Source: Streptomyces cellulosae
Lineage (GTDB): Bacteria > Actinomycetota > Actinomycetes > Streptomycetales > Streptomycetaceae
DNA: 40,599 nt
Direction: 5' to 3'
NCBI RefSeq assembly: GCF_000721105.1
Contig: NZ_JOEV01000058.1
Coordinates: forward strand, 1 to 40,599
The notes beneath the pieces are model-generated. The model did no database searches. It was not told the DNA's origin and saw only the letters and a program-made list of their open reading frames with translations. Numbering within the stretch: the first letter of the stretch is position 1; the number at the start of each line of letters is the position of its first letter. Positions 32,448 to 40,599 of the stretch are shown one piece after another. The position numbers and the translations under genes were made by a program.

Positions 32448-32475
32448 ACCCGGGACGGCGAAGCACTCGCACCAC

Positions 32476-32511
32476 GACAGGCGACCGCTGCAACCGGTCG
32501 TCATCCCTGTC
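32476..32511. other. Inverted repeat between the regulator and the transporter genes
   Basis: GACAGG-CGACCG at 32476-32487 can pair with CGGTCG (32495-32500) and CCTGTC (32506-32511), with a 7-base loop and a 5-base bulge. It could be a terminator after the regulator gene or an operator for the transport operon. Nothing decides between these. Confidence 0.4.
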
Positions 32512-32540
32512 AGTACTTGGAACACAGTGAGGGTACACAC

Positions 32541-33950
32541 ATGTCCTCTGGGCTTTTCAAGGCTCCGATGAGCCGCCGCGGTCTGCTGAGAGCCGGCGCC
32601 GCCTCCGCCGCGGTGGCGGGAGTGGGCGGGCTGGCCTCCGCCTGCTCGTCGGATTCCGGCAGCTCGTCGGGCTCGAAGGTGCTGAACGTCGCGGTCTTCG
32701 CCGACCAGGCGACCGCGAACAAGCTGAACAAGGCTGCCGCGACGTTCGAGGCGGCGCACCCGGGCGTGAAGGTGAAGTTCAACGGCACCACGGGCACCGA
32801 CTGGAACGACTTCTTCAGCAAGCTGCTCACCCAGATCGCCGGAGGCAACGCGCCCGACATCACCTCCGTCGCCACCGAGGGTCTGCAGCTGTTCGCGGCC
32901 AAGGGCCTGGCCCAGCCTCTGGACGACTACGTCAAGCGGGACGCAGCCGAGCTCAAGTCGTACTTCGCCGACGTCCACCCGGCACTGGTCGAGGCGATGA
33001 TGTACCAGGGCCACCTGTACGAACTGCCGACCGACTTCAACGCCGGCAACATGTTCTACAGCACCTCCCTGCTGGAGGACGTCGGCGTGGGCCGCCCGGC
33101 CGACGACTGGACCAGGGACGACTTCTACGACATCGCCAAGAAGGTCTCCGCCAAGGGCGGCAACACGGTCGGCTACGACTGGGTCGTGCGGCTGTGGGGC
33201 AGCTGGACGTCCTGGATGTACGCCAACGGCGGCAACCTGCTCACCGAGGGCAAGTGGGACGGCGGCGACTGGCTGTGGAACACCTTCTACCCGAACGACC
33301 CCGCCGCGGCCGGCCGCAAGGGCGGCTGGCGCTGGGGTGACCCGACCGCGAACTCCGCCCCGGTCGTCGAGTCCCTCGACTACATGATCCAGTTGCAGAA
33401 GGAGGGCGTGGCGCCCAAGCCCGACGTCGGCGGCGGCACCACGCTGCAGGGTCTGTTCGCCGGCAACAAGATCGGCATGTCCATCGGCGGCGGGTTCTGG
33501 GCGGGCGGCCTGCACAACGCGGGCATGGCGGACGGTTCCTTCGACGTGCAGTACTTCCCCAAGTGGCGCAGCCAGCGCCACCTGTTCGGATCCGGCGGCT
33601 TCGGCATCCTCAAGAAGTCGCCGAACAAGGACCTGGCATGGGAGTTCCTCAAGACCTTGCTGAGTGCGAAGAACCTGAGCCTGCTCGCGCCGGGCAACGT
33701 CACCACGCCCGCCCGCAAGTCGATGATGACGGCCGAGAAGTACGCCACCACCGGTCCCAAGCACTGGCAGGTCTTCTACGACACCCTCACCAAGTTCCCC
33801 GAGACCGCTCCGATCCCTGCGCCGCCCTACTACCAGGCGATGGCCATCGCACTGAACAAGCGCACCACCGAGGCCATGTCCAACGGCAAGGCCAAGGCGG
33901 CCCTCGACGGCCTGCAGAGCGACCTCGAAACCGCCGCGAAGACGGGATGA
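32541..33950 (+). CDS. ABC transporter sugar-binding lipoprotein (Tat-type signal)
   Basis: The 469-residue solute-binding protein belongs to the family 1 (maltose/oligosaccharide type) group. The N-terminus has a twin-arginine motif (SRRGLLRAG), a hydrophobic stretch, and a lipobox-like LASAC with the lipidated Cys near residue 35. It is therefore probably exported folded and anchored outside. Typical segments are NVAVFADQATANKLNKAAAT, GNAPDITSVATEGLQLF and LYELPTDFNAGNMFY. The ATG has gaggg at good spacing; a second in-frame ATG nine codons later is possible. The neighbouring fructosidase and glucosidase suggest that it binds sucrose or a sucrose-containing oligosaccharide. Confidence 0.93.
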   Translation: MSSGLFKAPMSRRGLLRAGAASAAVAGVGGLASACSSDSGSSSGSKVLNVAVFADQATANKLNKAAATFEAAHPGVKVKFNGTTGTDWNDFFSKLLTQIAGGNAPDITSVATEGLQLFAAKGLAQPLDDYVKRDAAELKSYFADVHPALVEAMMYQGHLYELPTDFNAGNMFYSTSLLEDVGVGRPADDWTRDDFYDIAKKVSAKGGNTVGYDWVVRLWGSWTSWMYANGGNLLTEGKWDGGDWLWNTFYPNDPAAAGRKGGWRWGDPTANSAPVVESLDYMIQLQKEGVAPKPDVGGGTTLQGLFAGNKIGMSIGGGFWAGGLHNAGMADGSFDVQYFPKWRSQRHLFGSGGFGILKKSPNKDLAWEFLKTLLSAKNLSLLAPGNVTTPARKSMMTAEKYATTGPKHWQVFYDTLTKFPETAPIPAPPYYQAMAIALNKRTTEAMSNGKAKAALDGLQSDLETAAKTG

Positions 33951-33957
33951 CGCGCTG

Positions 33958-34950
33958 ATGGCACAGCCTGTCCGAAACCGCCGCGCGTCCGCCCCGCCGG
34001 GCGCGCGGCCCGGCCGCCCCCCACAGCCCCCGGCGGACGAGGCCACGGCCCTGCGCCGACGCGCCCAGAGCCGACGCGCTCGCCGCGAGGCCCTGTTCGG
34101 CTACGCAATGGTGGCATCCGCCCTGGTCGTGGTCGTCGTCTTCACCGTGGCGCCGATCATCGCCTCGTTCGTCCTCGCCCTCTTCAAGTGGGACGCCATC
34201 TCCAGCCCCCAGTTCGTGGGCCTGGACAATTTCGACACGCTCCTGAGCGACAAGGCGGTCACCCACTCACTGCTGGTGACGTCCGGCCTCGCCGTGATGA
34301 TCGTCGTCCTTCAGGTCGCCCTCGGCCTGGGACTGGCGCTCCTGGTCGCCCAGCGGGCGTCGAAGATCGTGCAGAACCTGTTCCGCGCGGCGTTCTTCCT
34401 GCCGATGCTGGCCTCCGCCGCGTCGATCTCGATCGTCATGGCGTACGTCTTCAACGACCAGTTCGGCGTCATCAACTACTACCTGAACCTGCTCCACCTG
34501 CCCCAGGTCTCCTGGCTGAGTTCCACCGGGGGAGCGACGGCCACCATCGTGCTGGTCGCGGTCTGGCAGCAGCTGGGCTTCACCTTCATCCTCTTCGTCG
34601 CCGCCCTCGCCTCCCTGCCGGGCGACGTCCTGGAGGCCGCGCAGATCGACGGCGCCTCCTCCGCCCGCATGTTCTGGCGGATCAAGCTGCCCCTGATCAG
34701 CCCAACCGTGCTGTTCGCCTCCACCGTCGGCCTGATCAACACCATGCAGCTGTTCGACCAGCCGTACGTGATGACCAAGGGCGGCCCCGGCGACTCGACC
34801 TACACCACCGTGCTGCTCGTCTACCAAACGGCCTTCCAGAACCTCCAGTTCGGCTACGCCTCCGCGATCTCCGTAGTGCTGTTCGCCGTCCTGCTGGTCA
34901 TCACGGCCCTGCAGTTCACGGCGAGCCGAAAGTGGGTGTTCTACTCGTGA
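33958..34950 (+). CDS. ABC sugar transporter permease (MalF type)
   Basis: The 330-residue protein has a long Pro/Arg-rich cytoplasmic N-terminus and six membrane helices. The EAA loop that docks to the ATPase is at about residues 225-245 (EAAQIDGASSARMFWRIKLP). It is the MalF-like half of a carbohydrate importer of the CUT1 group. It starts 7 bp after the binding-protein stop, and the next permease overlaps its end by four bases. All three are clearly one operon. No ATP-binding subunit is encoded nearby; in Streptomyces the shared ATPase MsiK serves many such systems. Confidence 0.93.
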   Translation: MAQPVRNRRASAPPGARPGRPPQPPADEATALRRRAQSRRARREALFGYAMVASALVVVVVFTVAPIIASFVLALFKWDAISSPQFVGLDNFDTLLSDKAVTHSLLVTSGLAVMIVVLQVALGLGLALLVAQRASKIVQNLFRAAFFLPMLASAASISIVMAYVFNDQFGVINYYLNLLHLPQVSWLSSTGGATATIVLVAVWQQLGFTFILFVAALASLPGDVLEAAQIDGASSARMFWRIKLPLISPTVLFASTVGLINTMQLFDQPYVMTKGGPGDSTYTTVLLVYQTAFQNLQFGYASAISVVLFAVLLVITALQFTASRKWVFYS

Positions 34951-35825
34951 CCGCCATCCTCGACCAGCAGCCCGCACCGGCCTCCCGCGCCCCGCACCGA
35001 CGCCGCCGTATCAGAATCGGACGCCTGCTGTCGCTCGCCGTGCTGATGGTGGCGGCCGTGCTGGTGGTGGCCCCGATCGTGTGGGCCCTGGCCACCTCGC
35101 TGCGCACCCCGGCCACCTCCTTCGACCAGCCGCCGCAGTGGATCCCCACCCATCCGATCTGGTCGAACTACCAGGCCGTCTTCGACAGGGTCCCGCTCGC
35201 CGGGTTCTTCCTCAACAGCGTGTTCGTCACCGGGCTCATCGTCGTCGGCCAGCTCATCACCTCCACGATGAGCGGCTACGCCTTCGCGATGGTCCGCTTC
35301 CGCGGCAACAAGGCGCTGTTCGGCATCATCCTGGCCACCATGATGGTCCCGATCCAGACGACCATCATCCCGGTCTTCCTGATCATCAAGTACCTGGGCC
35401 TGACCGACAGCCGCATGGCGCTCGTCCTGCCCGTCGTCGGAGGCGCCTTCGGCACCTTCCTGATGCGGCAGTACTTCCTGCAGATGCCCCGCGAACTCGG
35501 CGAGGCGGCACGCGTGGACGGCGCCTCGCACTTCCAGGTCTTCGCCCGCATCTACGCCCCCATGGCGCGCGCTCCCATGGCGACGCTGGCGGTGCTCAGT
35601 TTCTCCGCCTACTGGAACGAGTTCTTCCGCCCGCTGATCTTCCTGCAGTCCACCGACAACTTCACCCTGCCCCTGGGCCTGGTGACCCTGCAGGGAACCA
35701 TGGGCACCGGCAGCATCTCCATCGTGCTCGCCGGAGTGATCATCGCCCTCATCCCCAGCGTGCTCATCTTCCTCGCCGCCCAGCGGTACTTCGTCGAGGG
35801 CATCGTGGCCGGCTCCTTCCGCTGA
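34947..35825 (+). CDS. ABC sugar transporter permease (MalG type)
   Basis: The 292-residue protein starts at a GTG that overlaps the previous stop (GTGA). It has six membrane helices and the EAA loop EAARVDGASHFQVFARIYAP near residue 195. It ends in the YFVEGIVAGSFR segment that is characteristic of MalG-type permeases. It forms the second half of the membrane channel with the preceding permease. The longer open frame upstream lies inside the first permease and is not coding in this frame. Confidence 0.93.
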   Translation: MTAILDQQPAPASRAPHRRRRIRIGRLLSLAVLMVAAVLVVAPIVWALATSLRTPATSFDQPPQWIPTHPIWSNYQAVFDRVPLAGFFLNSVFVTGLIVVGQLITSTMSGYAFAMVRFRGNKALFGIILATMMVPIQTTIIPVFLIIKYLGLTDSRMALVLPVVGGAFGTFLMRQYFLQMPRELGEAARVDGASHFQVFARIYAPMARAPMATLAVLSFSAYWNEFFRPLIFLQSTDNFTLPLGLVTLQGTMGTGSISIVLAGVIIALIPSVLIFLAAQRYFVEGIVAGSFR

Positions 35826-35872
35826 GCCCTGCCCCCCGCCCCCGCTCTTTGCACTCCCTGAAAGGCACGCGT

Positions 35873-37378
35873 GTGTCCACCGCGCCCTCTGACTCCCGTG
35901 ACTCCCACCGTCCCGTCGCGCACCTGCGACCGCCCGCCAACTGGATCAACGATCCCAACGGGCTCGTCTTCCACGACGGCACCTATCACGTCTGCTACCA
36001 GTACAACCCCTACGGCACCCGGCACGCGAACATGCACTGGGGCCACTTCCGCAGCCCCGACCTGGTCAGCTGGGAACCTCTGCCGATCGCCCTGACCCCC
36101 ACCCCCGGGGGCGTGGACGAGGACGGCTGCTTCTCCGGCAACGCCGTCTCCGACGGCGAGAGGATCGTCGCCTTCTACTCCGCCTACCGCCGCGACCGCT
36201 GGGACCAGCCGGTCACCACCGCAACCTCCCACGACAACGGCCGCACCTTCGCCCCCCGCGGGCAGCTGCTCATACCCGAGCCGCCCAAGGGCACGACCAT
36301 GTACCGCGACCCCTACGTGTGGCGCGACGGCGGGGGCTGGCGGATGCTGGTCGGCGCCTCCCTCGCCAACGGCCGCGCCGCGGTCCTCCTCTACGACTCG
36401 CCCAACCTGGAGACCTGGACCTATCGGGGCCCCTTCCACGCCGGCGCCCCGGAGCCGGTCGGTCCGCCCGGCTCCGGCCTGCTCACCGGAGAGGGCTGGG
36501 AGTGCCCCCAGTACCTCCCGGCCGCCGACGGCTCCGCGCGCGGCGCTCTCATCGTCGCCGCGTGGGACGACCACGACGGCCCGCGCTCGGTCCTCGCGCT
36601 GGCCGGCCAGGAGCACGACAACGTTCTCCACCCCACCGCGCCCCAACTCCTCGACCACGGCCCCGACTTCTACGCCCCCGCACTCCTGCCCGCGCCCGGC
36701 GGCCGATGGCTGCTGTGGGGCTGGTCCTGGGAGGCCCGCCAGGAGGAGTGGTCGGACGCCGACGGCTGGGCAGGCACGCTCACGTTGCCTCGCGAGATCA
36801 CCCTGACCGAGGACGGCCGCACGCACCAGCAGCCCGCCGAGGAACTCCTCGCCCTGCGCGGCCGGCACACCATCCACGCCACCGGACAGGTACCCGACCC
36901 CATTCCGGTGGCACTGGGCCAGGTCGGCCGCAGCTTCGACCTCACGGCACGCCTGGAAGCCACCGGCACAGCAGGCCTGCGCCTGGTCACCGCCCCGGAC
37001 GGCACCGAATACCTCGACATCCAGCTCGACGCCGACACGGGCCGGCTGGTCGTCAACCGCGACCACTCCTCCCTCGACCCACGCGCCCGCGGTGGCACCT
37101 ACACGATCCCCTGCCCCAGCAGGCATCCCGTCGACCTGCGCGTCGTCGTCGACCACTCCATCGCCGAGATCTTCCTGTCCACGGGCGAGGCACTCACCGT
37201 GCGCTTCTACCCCGTCGGCGAACGCCACTTCTACCCGGTCCACGACCACTGGCGCCTTGAAGCCCGCGCCACGCGGGGGGCACACCTCGACTTCACCGTC
37301 GACGTCTGGGAGCTCCAGCCGCTCCAGATCAAGGAATCAGCTGCCGCCGCCCCCGGCCGCAAAGGACGTACCTCATGA
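35873..37378 (+). CDS. GH32 beta-fructosidase (sucrose or fructo-oligosaccharide hydrolase)
   Basis: The 501-residue enzyme has the GH32 five-bladed propeller and C-terminal beta-sandwich. The nucleophile is Asp27 in NWINDPNG. The transition-state Asp146 is in the RDP motif (MYRDPYVW), and the acid/base Glu210 is in the EC motif (GWECPQY). It has no signal peptide, so it works in the cytoplasm on imported sugar and releases fructose. That separates it from secreted levanases and inulinases. Whether it prefers sucrose, sucrose 6-phosphate or kestose-like sugars cannot be told; an ABC importer suggests unphosphorylated substrate. The GTG start has aaagg ahead, and its stop overlaps the kinase ATG (ATGA). 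Confidence 0.93.
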   Translation: MSTAPSDSRDSHRPVAHLRPPANWINDPNGLVFHDGTYHVCYQYNPYGTRHANMHWGHFRSPDLVSWEPLPIALTPTPGGVDEDGCFSGNAVSDGERIVAFYSAYRRDRWDQPVTTATSHDNGRTFAPRGQLLIPEPPKGTTMYRDPYVWRDGGGWRMLVGASLANGRAAVLLYDSPNLETWTYRGPFHAGAPEPVGPPGSGLLTGEGWECPQYLPAADGSARGALIVAAWDDHDGPRSVLALAGQEHDNVLHPTAPQLLDHGPDFYAPALLPAPGGRWLLWGWSWEARQEEWSDADGWAGTLTLPREITLTEDGRTHQQPAEELLALRGRHTIHATGQVPDPIPVALGQVGRSFDLTARLEATGTAGLRLVTAPDGTEYLDIQLDADTGRLVVNRDHSSLDPRARGGTYTIPCPSRHPVDLRVVVDHSIAEIFLSTGEALTVRFYPVGERHFYPVHDHWRLEARATRGAHLDFTVDVWELQPLQIKESAAAAPGRKGRTS

Positions 37379-38319
37379 CCACAATCGTCATCGGCGAGGC
37401 CCTGGTGGACCTCACCTGGCACACCGGCACCGCCCACATCGTCCCGCACCCCGGCGGCAGCCCCGCCAACGTCGCCGTCGGCCTGCACCGGCTCGGGCAG
37501 CCGGCCAGTCTCATGACCTGCTGGGGCGACGACCCGCCGGGCGACCTGGTCCGCGCACACCTGGACTCCACCGGCGTCCGGGTGCACCGCCTGCCCAGCG
37601 CCTCCGGCCGCACCACCATCGCCGTCGCCTACCTCGACGACGCCACCGGCAGCGCCCGCTACGACTTCCTCGCGACCTGGGACCCCCAGGACATCCACCT
37701 GCCGGACCAGGCCACCCTCATCCACACCGGCTCACTCGCCGCCGTCGTCGAACCCGGCGCGACCCGAATCGCCGAGACCTGCCACACACACCGCAGCCAT
37801 CCGGGCCGCGCCGTCTCCCTCGATCTCAATGTGCGTCCCGCAGTCCTGCCCGACCGTGACACCTACCGCACCAGGACCGAACGGCTGGTCGCCGTCGCCG
37901 ACCTGGTCAAGGCCAGTGACGAGGATCTGGCCTGGCTCTACCCCGACCTCACCCCCGAAGCCGCGGCACAGGCCTTGCTCGGCCTCGGCCCACGCCTGGC
38001 CGTCATCACCCGCGGCGCCCAGGGCGCAACAGCCCTCACCGCCGAGCACCAGATCACCGTCCCCGCACCACCGACGCACGTCGTCGACACCATCGGCGCA
38101 GGCGACGCCTTCCAAGCCTGCCTCCTCGACACCCTCCTCCAACCCGACGGCACCATCCACATCCCGACCACACCCGCCGAACTGGAAACCGTCCTGCGCC
38201 GGTGCGTCACCGCCGGCTCCCTCACCTGCGCCCGCGCGGGCGCACAGCCCCCCACGGGCGAGGAGATCACCGCGGCGCTGGCAGCCGAGGACTCCTCCCT
38301 GGCACCCACAACGCGGTGA
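37375..38319 (+). CDS. PfkB-family sugar kinase, probable fructokinase
   Basis: The 314-residue ribokinase-fold enzyme has the PfkB N-terminal sugar site (GGSPANVAVGLHRLG, residues 28-42) and the C-terminal signature DTIGAGDAF, with the catalytic Asp244. The context points to fructose as substrate: the GH32 enzyme ahead of it releases fructose, and the coupling is tight (four-base overlap). The product would be fructose 6-phosphate, which enters glycolysis. Other hexoses cannot be excluded from sequence alone. Confidence 0.9.
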   Translation: MTTIVIGEALVDLTWHTGTAHIVPHPGGSPANVAVGLHRLGQPASLMTCWGDDPPGDLVRAHLDSTGVRVHRLPSASGRTTIAVAYLDDATGSARYDFLATWDPQDIHLPDQATLIHTGSLAAVVEPGATRIAETCHTHRSHPGRAVSLDLNVRPAVLPDRDTYRTRTERLVAVADLVKASDEDLAWLYPDLTPEAAAQALLGLGPRLAVITRGAQGATALTAEHQITVPAPPTHVVDTIGAGDAFQACLLDTLLQPDGTIHIPTTPAELETVLRRCVTAGSLTCARAGAQPPTGEEITAALAAEDSSLAPTTR

Positions 38320-38354
38320 GCCCCGTACAGCCCCCTCAGTCGAAGGACTCCGCC

Positions 38355-39962
38355 ATGTCCACCACCCCCTGGTGGCGCAGCGCCGTCATCTACCAGGTCT
38401 ACATCCGCAGCTTCGCCGATGGCAACGGCGACGGCGTCGGCGACATCGCCGGCATCCGCTCCCGCCTGCCCTACCTGAAGTCGCTGGGCGTGGATGCCCT
38501 GTGGATCAACCCCTGGTACAAGTCCCCGATGGGGGACGGCGGTTACGACGTCGCCGACTTCCGCGCCATCGACCCGCTGTTCGGCACCCTCGCCGACGCC
38601 GAACAGCTCATCGAGGAAGCACACCGGCACGGAATCCGGATCATCCCTGACATCGTGCCCAACCACACCTCCGACCAGCACGTCTGGTTCCAGGCCGCCA
38701 TGGCTGCCGGACCCGGCAGCCCGGAGCGTGAACGCTTCATCTTCCGCCCCGGCCGAGGCCCCGACGGCGACCTGCCACCCAACAACTGGGTGTCCTGCTT
38801 CGGCGGTCCCGCCTGGACCCGCCTGCCCGACGGCGAGTGGTACCTGCACCTCTTCGCCCCCGAGCAGCCCGACCTCAACTGGCAGCACCCCGACGTCCAC
38901 GCCGAGTTCGAGTCCATTCTGCGCTTCTGGTTCAGCCGGGGCGTCGACGGCTTCCGCATCGACGTCGCCCACGGCCTCACCAAGGACCCCGAACTGCCCG
39001 ATCTGGCCGGAGACCAGACCCCGCACCCGCACTGGGACCGCGACGAGGTCCACGCCATCTACCGCACCTGGCGCAAGGTCGCCGACGAGTTCGACGACGA
39101 CCGCGCGTTCGTCGCCGAGGCCTGGGCGGACACCCCCGAACGCCTTGCCGCCTACGTCCGCCCCGGCGGCCTGCACACCGCCTTCAACTTCGACTTTCTC
39201 ATGGCCAGCTGGGACACCAAGGATCTGCGCAGGGTCATCGATGACTCCCTCGCCATGCTCAGCGGCGTCGGGGCACCGGCCACCTGGGTCCTGTCCAACC
39301 ACGACGTCATGCGCCACACCAGCCGCTACGCCCGCAAGACAGTCGCGCGCTGGGTCCCGAATCAGCGTTACCAGCCCGAAGGCGACATCGACCTCGAGCT
39401 GGGCACCCGGCGTGCCAGGGCCGCCGCCCTGCTGATGCTCGCCCTGCCCGGCGGTGCCTACATCTACCAGGGCGACGAACTCGGTCTCCCCGAGGTCGAG
39501 GACCTGCCCGAGACGGTCCTCCAGGACCCCATCTGGGAACGCTCCGGCCACACCGACAAGGGCCGCGACGGCTGCCGCGTACCGATCCCCTGGTCCGGAC
39601 AGACGGAGCCGTTCGGCTTCAGCTCCGACGACGCCTACGCCGGACCCTGGCTGCCACAGCCCGCCAACTGGGGTCAGCGCAGCGTGGAGGCGCAAACCGG
39701 CGACGAGACCTCGATCTTGGAGCTGTACCGCACCGCCCTCCACCTGCGCCGCCACAACCCCGCCCTCGGCGACGGCACCATGACCTGGCTCGACGCCCCC
39801 GCCGGTGTCCTCGCCTTCCGCCGCGAACCCGGCTTCACCTGCCTCGTCAACCTCTCGGCCGAGGCGTACCAGCTGCCCGACGACACCGCGATCCTGCTGG
39901 CCAGCGGCCCGGTACCGAATGGGCGGCTGGAACCCGAACAGGCGGTCTGGCTCGCCGTGTAG
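38355..39962 (+). CDS. GH13 alpha-glucosidase (cytoplasmic)
   Basis: The 535-residue enzyme has the GH13 alpha-amylase barrel with all conserved regions: DIVPNHTS (region I), GFRIDVAHG with nucleophile Asp203, VAEAW with acid/base Glu255, and LSNHD with Asp317. The N-terminal QVYIRSFADGNGDGVGD motif and small C-terminal domain are typical of oligo-1,6-glucosidase/alpha-glucosidase subfamilies. It lacks a signal peptide. In this operon it could split the alpha-glucosyl bond of sucrose, of sucrose isomers such as turanose or palatinose, or of glucosylated sucrose such as melezitose. It has a gaagga ribosome-binding site and is the last gene; a flanking palindrome begins 35 bp after the stop. 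Confidence 0.92.
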   Translation: MSTTPWWRSAVIYQVYIRSFADGNGDGVGDIAGIRSRLPYLKSLGVDALWINPWYKSPMGDGGYDVADFRAIDPLFGTLADAEQLIEEAHRHGIRIIPDIVPNHTSDQHVWFQAAMAAGPGSPERERFIFRPGRGPDGDLPPNNWVSCFGGPAWTRLPDGEWYLHLFAPEQPDLNWQHPDVHAEFESILRFWFSRGVDGFRIDVAHGLTKDPELPDLAGDQTPHPHWDRDEVHAIYRTWRKVADEFDDDRAFVAEAWADTPERLAAYVRPGGLHTAFNFDFLMASWDTKDLRRVIDDSLAMLSGVGAPATWVLSNHDVMRHTSRYARKTVARWVPNQRYQPEGDIDLELGTRRARAAALLMLALPGGAYIYQGDELGLPEVEDLPETVLQDPIWERSGHTDKGRDGCRVPIPWSGQTEPFGFSSDDAYAGPWLPQPANWGQRSVEAQTGDETSILELYRTALHLRRHNPALGDGTMTWLDAPAGVLAFRREPGFTCLVNLSAEAYQLPDDTAILLASGPVPNGRLEPEQAVWLAV

Positions 39963-39996
39963 CGGCCCGCAGCCGGGCCCACGGCCCCTCGGTCCG

Positions 39997-40042
39997 CCAG
40001 GGCCTGTCCGGTGTCACTCCCCGCTGACCGGACAGGTCCTGG
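39997..40042. repeat. Right copy of the palindromic element flanking the sugar cluster
   Basis: The 16-base arms at 39997-40012 and 40027-40042 pair at all positions (one G-T pair) around a 14-base loop. It shares CCAGGGCCTGTCCGGTG and cactccccgct with the element at 31154-31200, in the same orientation. As RNA it would also be a strong hairpin just after the last gene, so it could double as the operon terminator. Confidence 0.82.
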
Positions 40043-40177
40043 CACCCCTCGGCACGGCCGGCGTCGTCCAGTCAGTACCACCGCGAGGTGCTCCGCTCGT
40101 TTGGACATCACCACCACGTCCAGCTGACCGCGGTTACACGCTGATGCCGCGCGACCAAGCCCCTTCAGCGCGCGCCG

Positions 40178-40327
40178 CGCGTACAGCGTGCAGCCCAGAG
40201 CCTGACCGGCATCGCCGCGACCGAGGGCCCGCGCTGCGACCATTGGTCTGGCGCCGCGTTCCGTCATGAGAGGTACCAGGCCGAAGACGACCGCATATAT
40301 GGCGAAGCCATTGAGGTTGTCGGCCAT
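40178..40327 (-). pseudogene. Fragment of a major facilitator superfamily transporter
   Basis: About 50 minus-strand codons read like two membrane segments and the linker of an MFS permease: FAIYAVVFGLVPLMTERG, then MVAARALGRGDAGQALGCTLYA. The sequence before it does not continue the fold, and after it the frame turns into non-membrane sequence. It is best seen as a relic. The family call rests on recalled motif similarity. Confidence 0.45.
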
Positions 40328-40553
40328 GGGGAAGAGGAAGGGCGGCTTCGGGCGACCGAGCCCGTCGTGTTCGGCGCCGACGATTGCGACGCGCGGTCGG
40401 TCAGTACATGGGAGGAAAAGCCCTCGGCGGAGGGTTCATCCGCAACCCGCCCGAAGCCGCAACCCGCCCGATCTCTCCAACTCGCTCTGGAAGAAGGCGA
40501 CTAGTGCTGCGCCGCGGAAGTTCCGCCGATGGCCATCGGCTCGTTGACCGGGC

Positions 40554-40599
40554 ATGGTGCTTGACGCTGATGATCGGCGTGTGCTGGAGGCACGGGTAC
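40554..40599 (+). mobile_element. Start of a probable IS630-type transposase (3' truncated by window)
   Basis: The last 46 bases open a frame reading MVLDADDRRVLEARV, which resembles the first residues of Streptomyces IS630-family transposases. The DNA just before it (from the ctag at 40501) could be the left end of the element. Only 15 codons are visible, so the call is tentative. I see no other gene in 40330-40553. Confidence 0.45.

Noticed and set aside
31326..34046. Long minus-strand frame across the regulator and binding-protein genes
   Set aside because: It is a shadow of two well-supported plus-strand genes and shows no family motif.

Overview
The DNA is very GC-rich, with third-codon GC bias, many GTG starts and a dnaG-hrdA gene pair. 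This points to a Streptomyces chromosome. The order nirBD, nasA, cbiX-like, dgt, dnaG, hrdA, ABC pair matches what I recall of the conserved core around hrdA in S. coelicolor; I have not checked it.

Positions 1-3449 hold a SulP-type anion transporter (cut at the window edge), a short-chain dehydrogenase and an unknown protein. Positions 3450-17707 are dominated by assimilatory nitrate reduction: a minus-strand operon (lone NirB-like flavoprotein, nirB, nirD), the molybdenum nitrate reductase nasA, and a CbiX/SirB-type chelatase that could feed siroheme to NirB. Sites with the spacing of a GlnR box lie in front of the nir operon and nasA, so nitrogen control of both is likely. Unrelated units lie between them: an imine-reductase-like gene divergent from an HxlR regulator, a class F sortase with a secreted partner, an M4 metalloprotease, a GGCT-like protein and a SanA/YdcF envelope protein.

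Positions 17889-29674 are housekeeping: dgt, a ferredoxin-reductase-like flavoprotein, dnaG, hrdA, a heterodimeric ABC exporter, an FGGY kinase homologue lacking key residues, and a YtxH-like membrane protein. dgt and dnaG both look leaderless.

At 29832-30232 lie two identical tRNA-Asn genes and one tRNA with a CAT anticodon. Beyond them the character changes. A frameshifted TauE/SafE relic (30679-31060) is followed by a complete sugar catabolism cluster (31389-39962): LacI regulator, Tat-type sugar-binding lipoprotein, two permeases, GH32 beta-fructosidase, PfkB fructokinase and GH13 alpha-glucosidase. It has no ATPase subunit, so it presumably borrows MsiK. Sucrose or a sucrose-containing oligosaccharide would be imported intact, split in the cytoplasm, and its fructose phosphorylated. 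Two related 46-47 bp palindromes sit just outside the two ends of this cluster. A decayed MFS fragment and the start of a probable IS630-type transposase follow. I read 30235-40599 as an accessory island next to tRNA genes.
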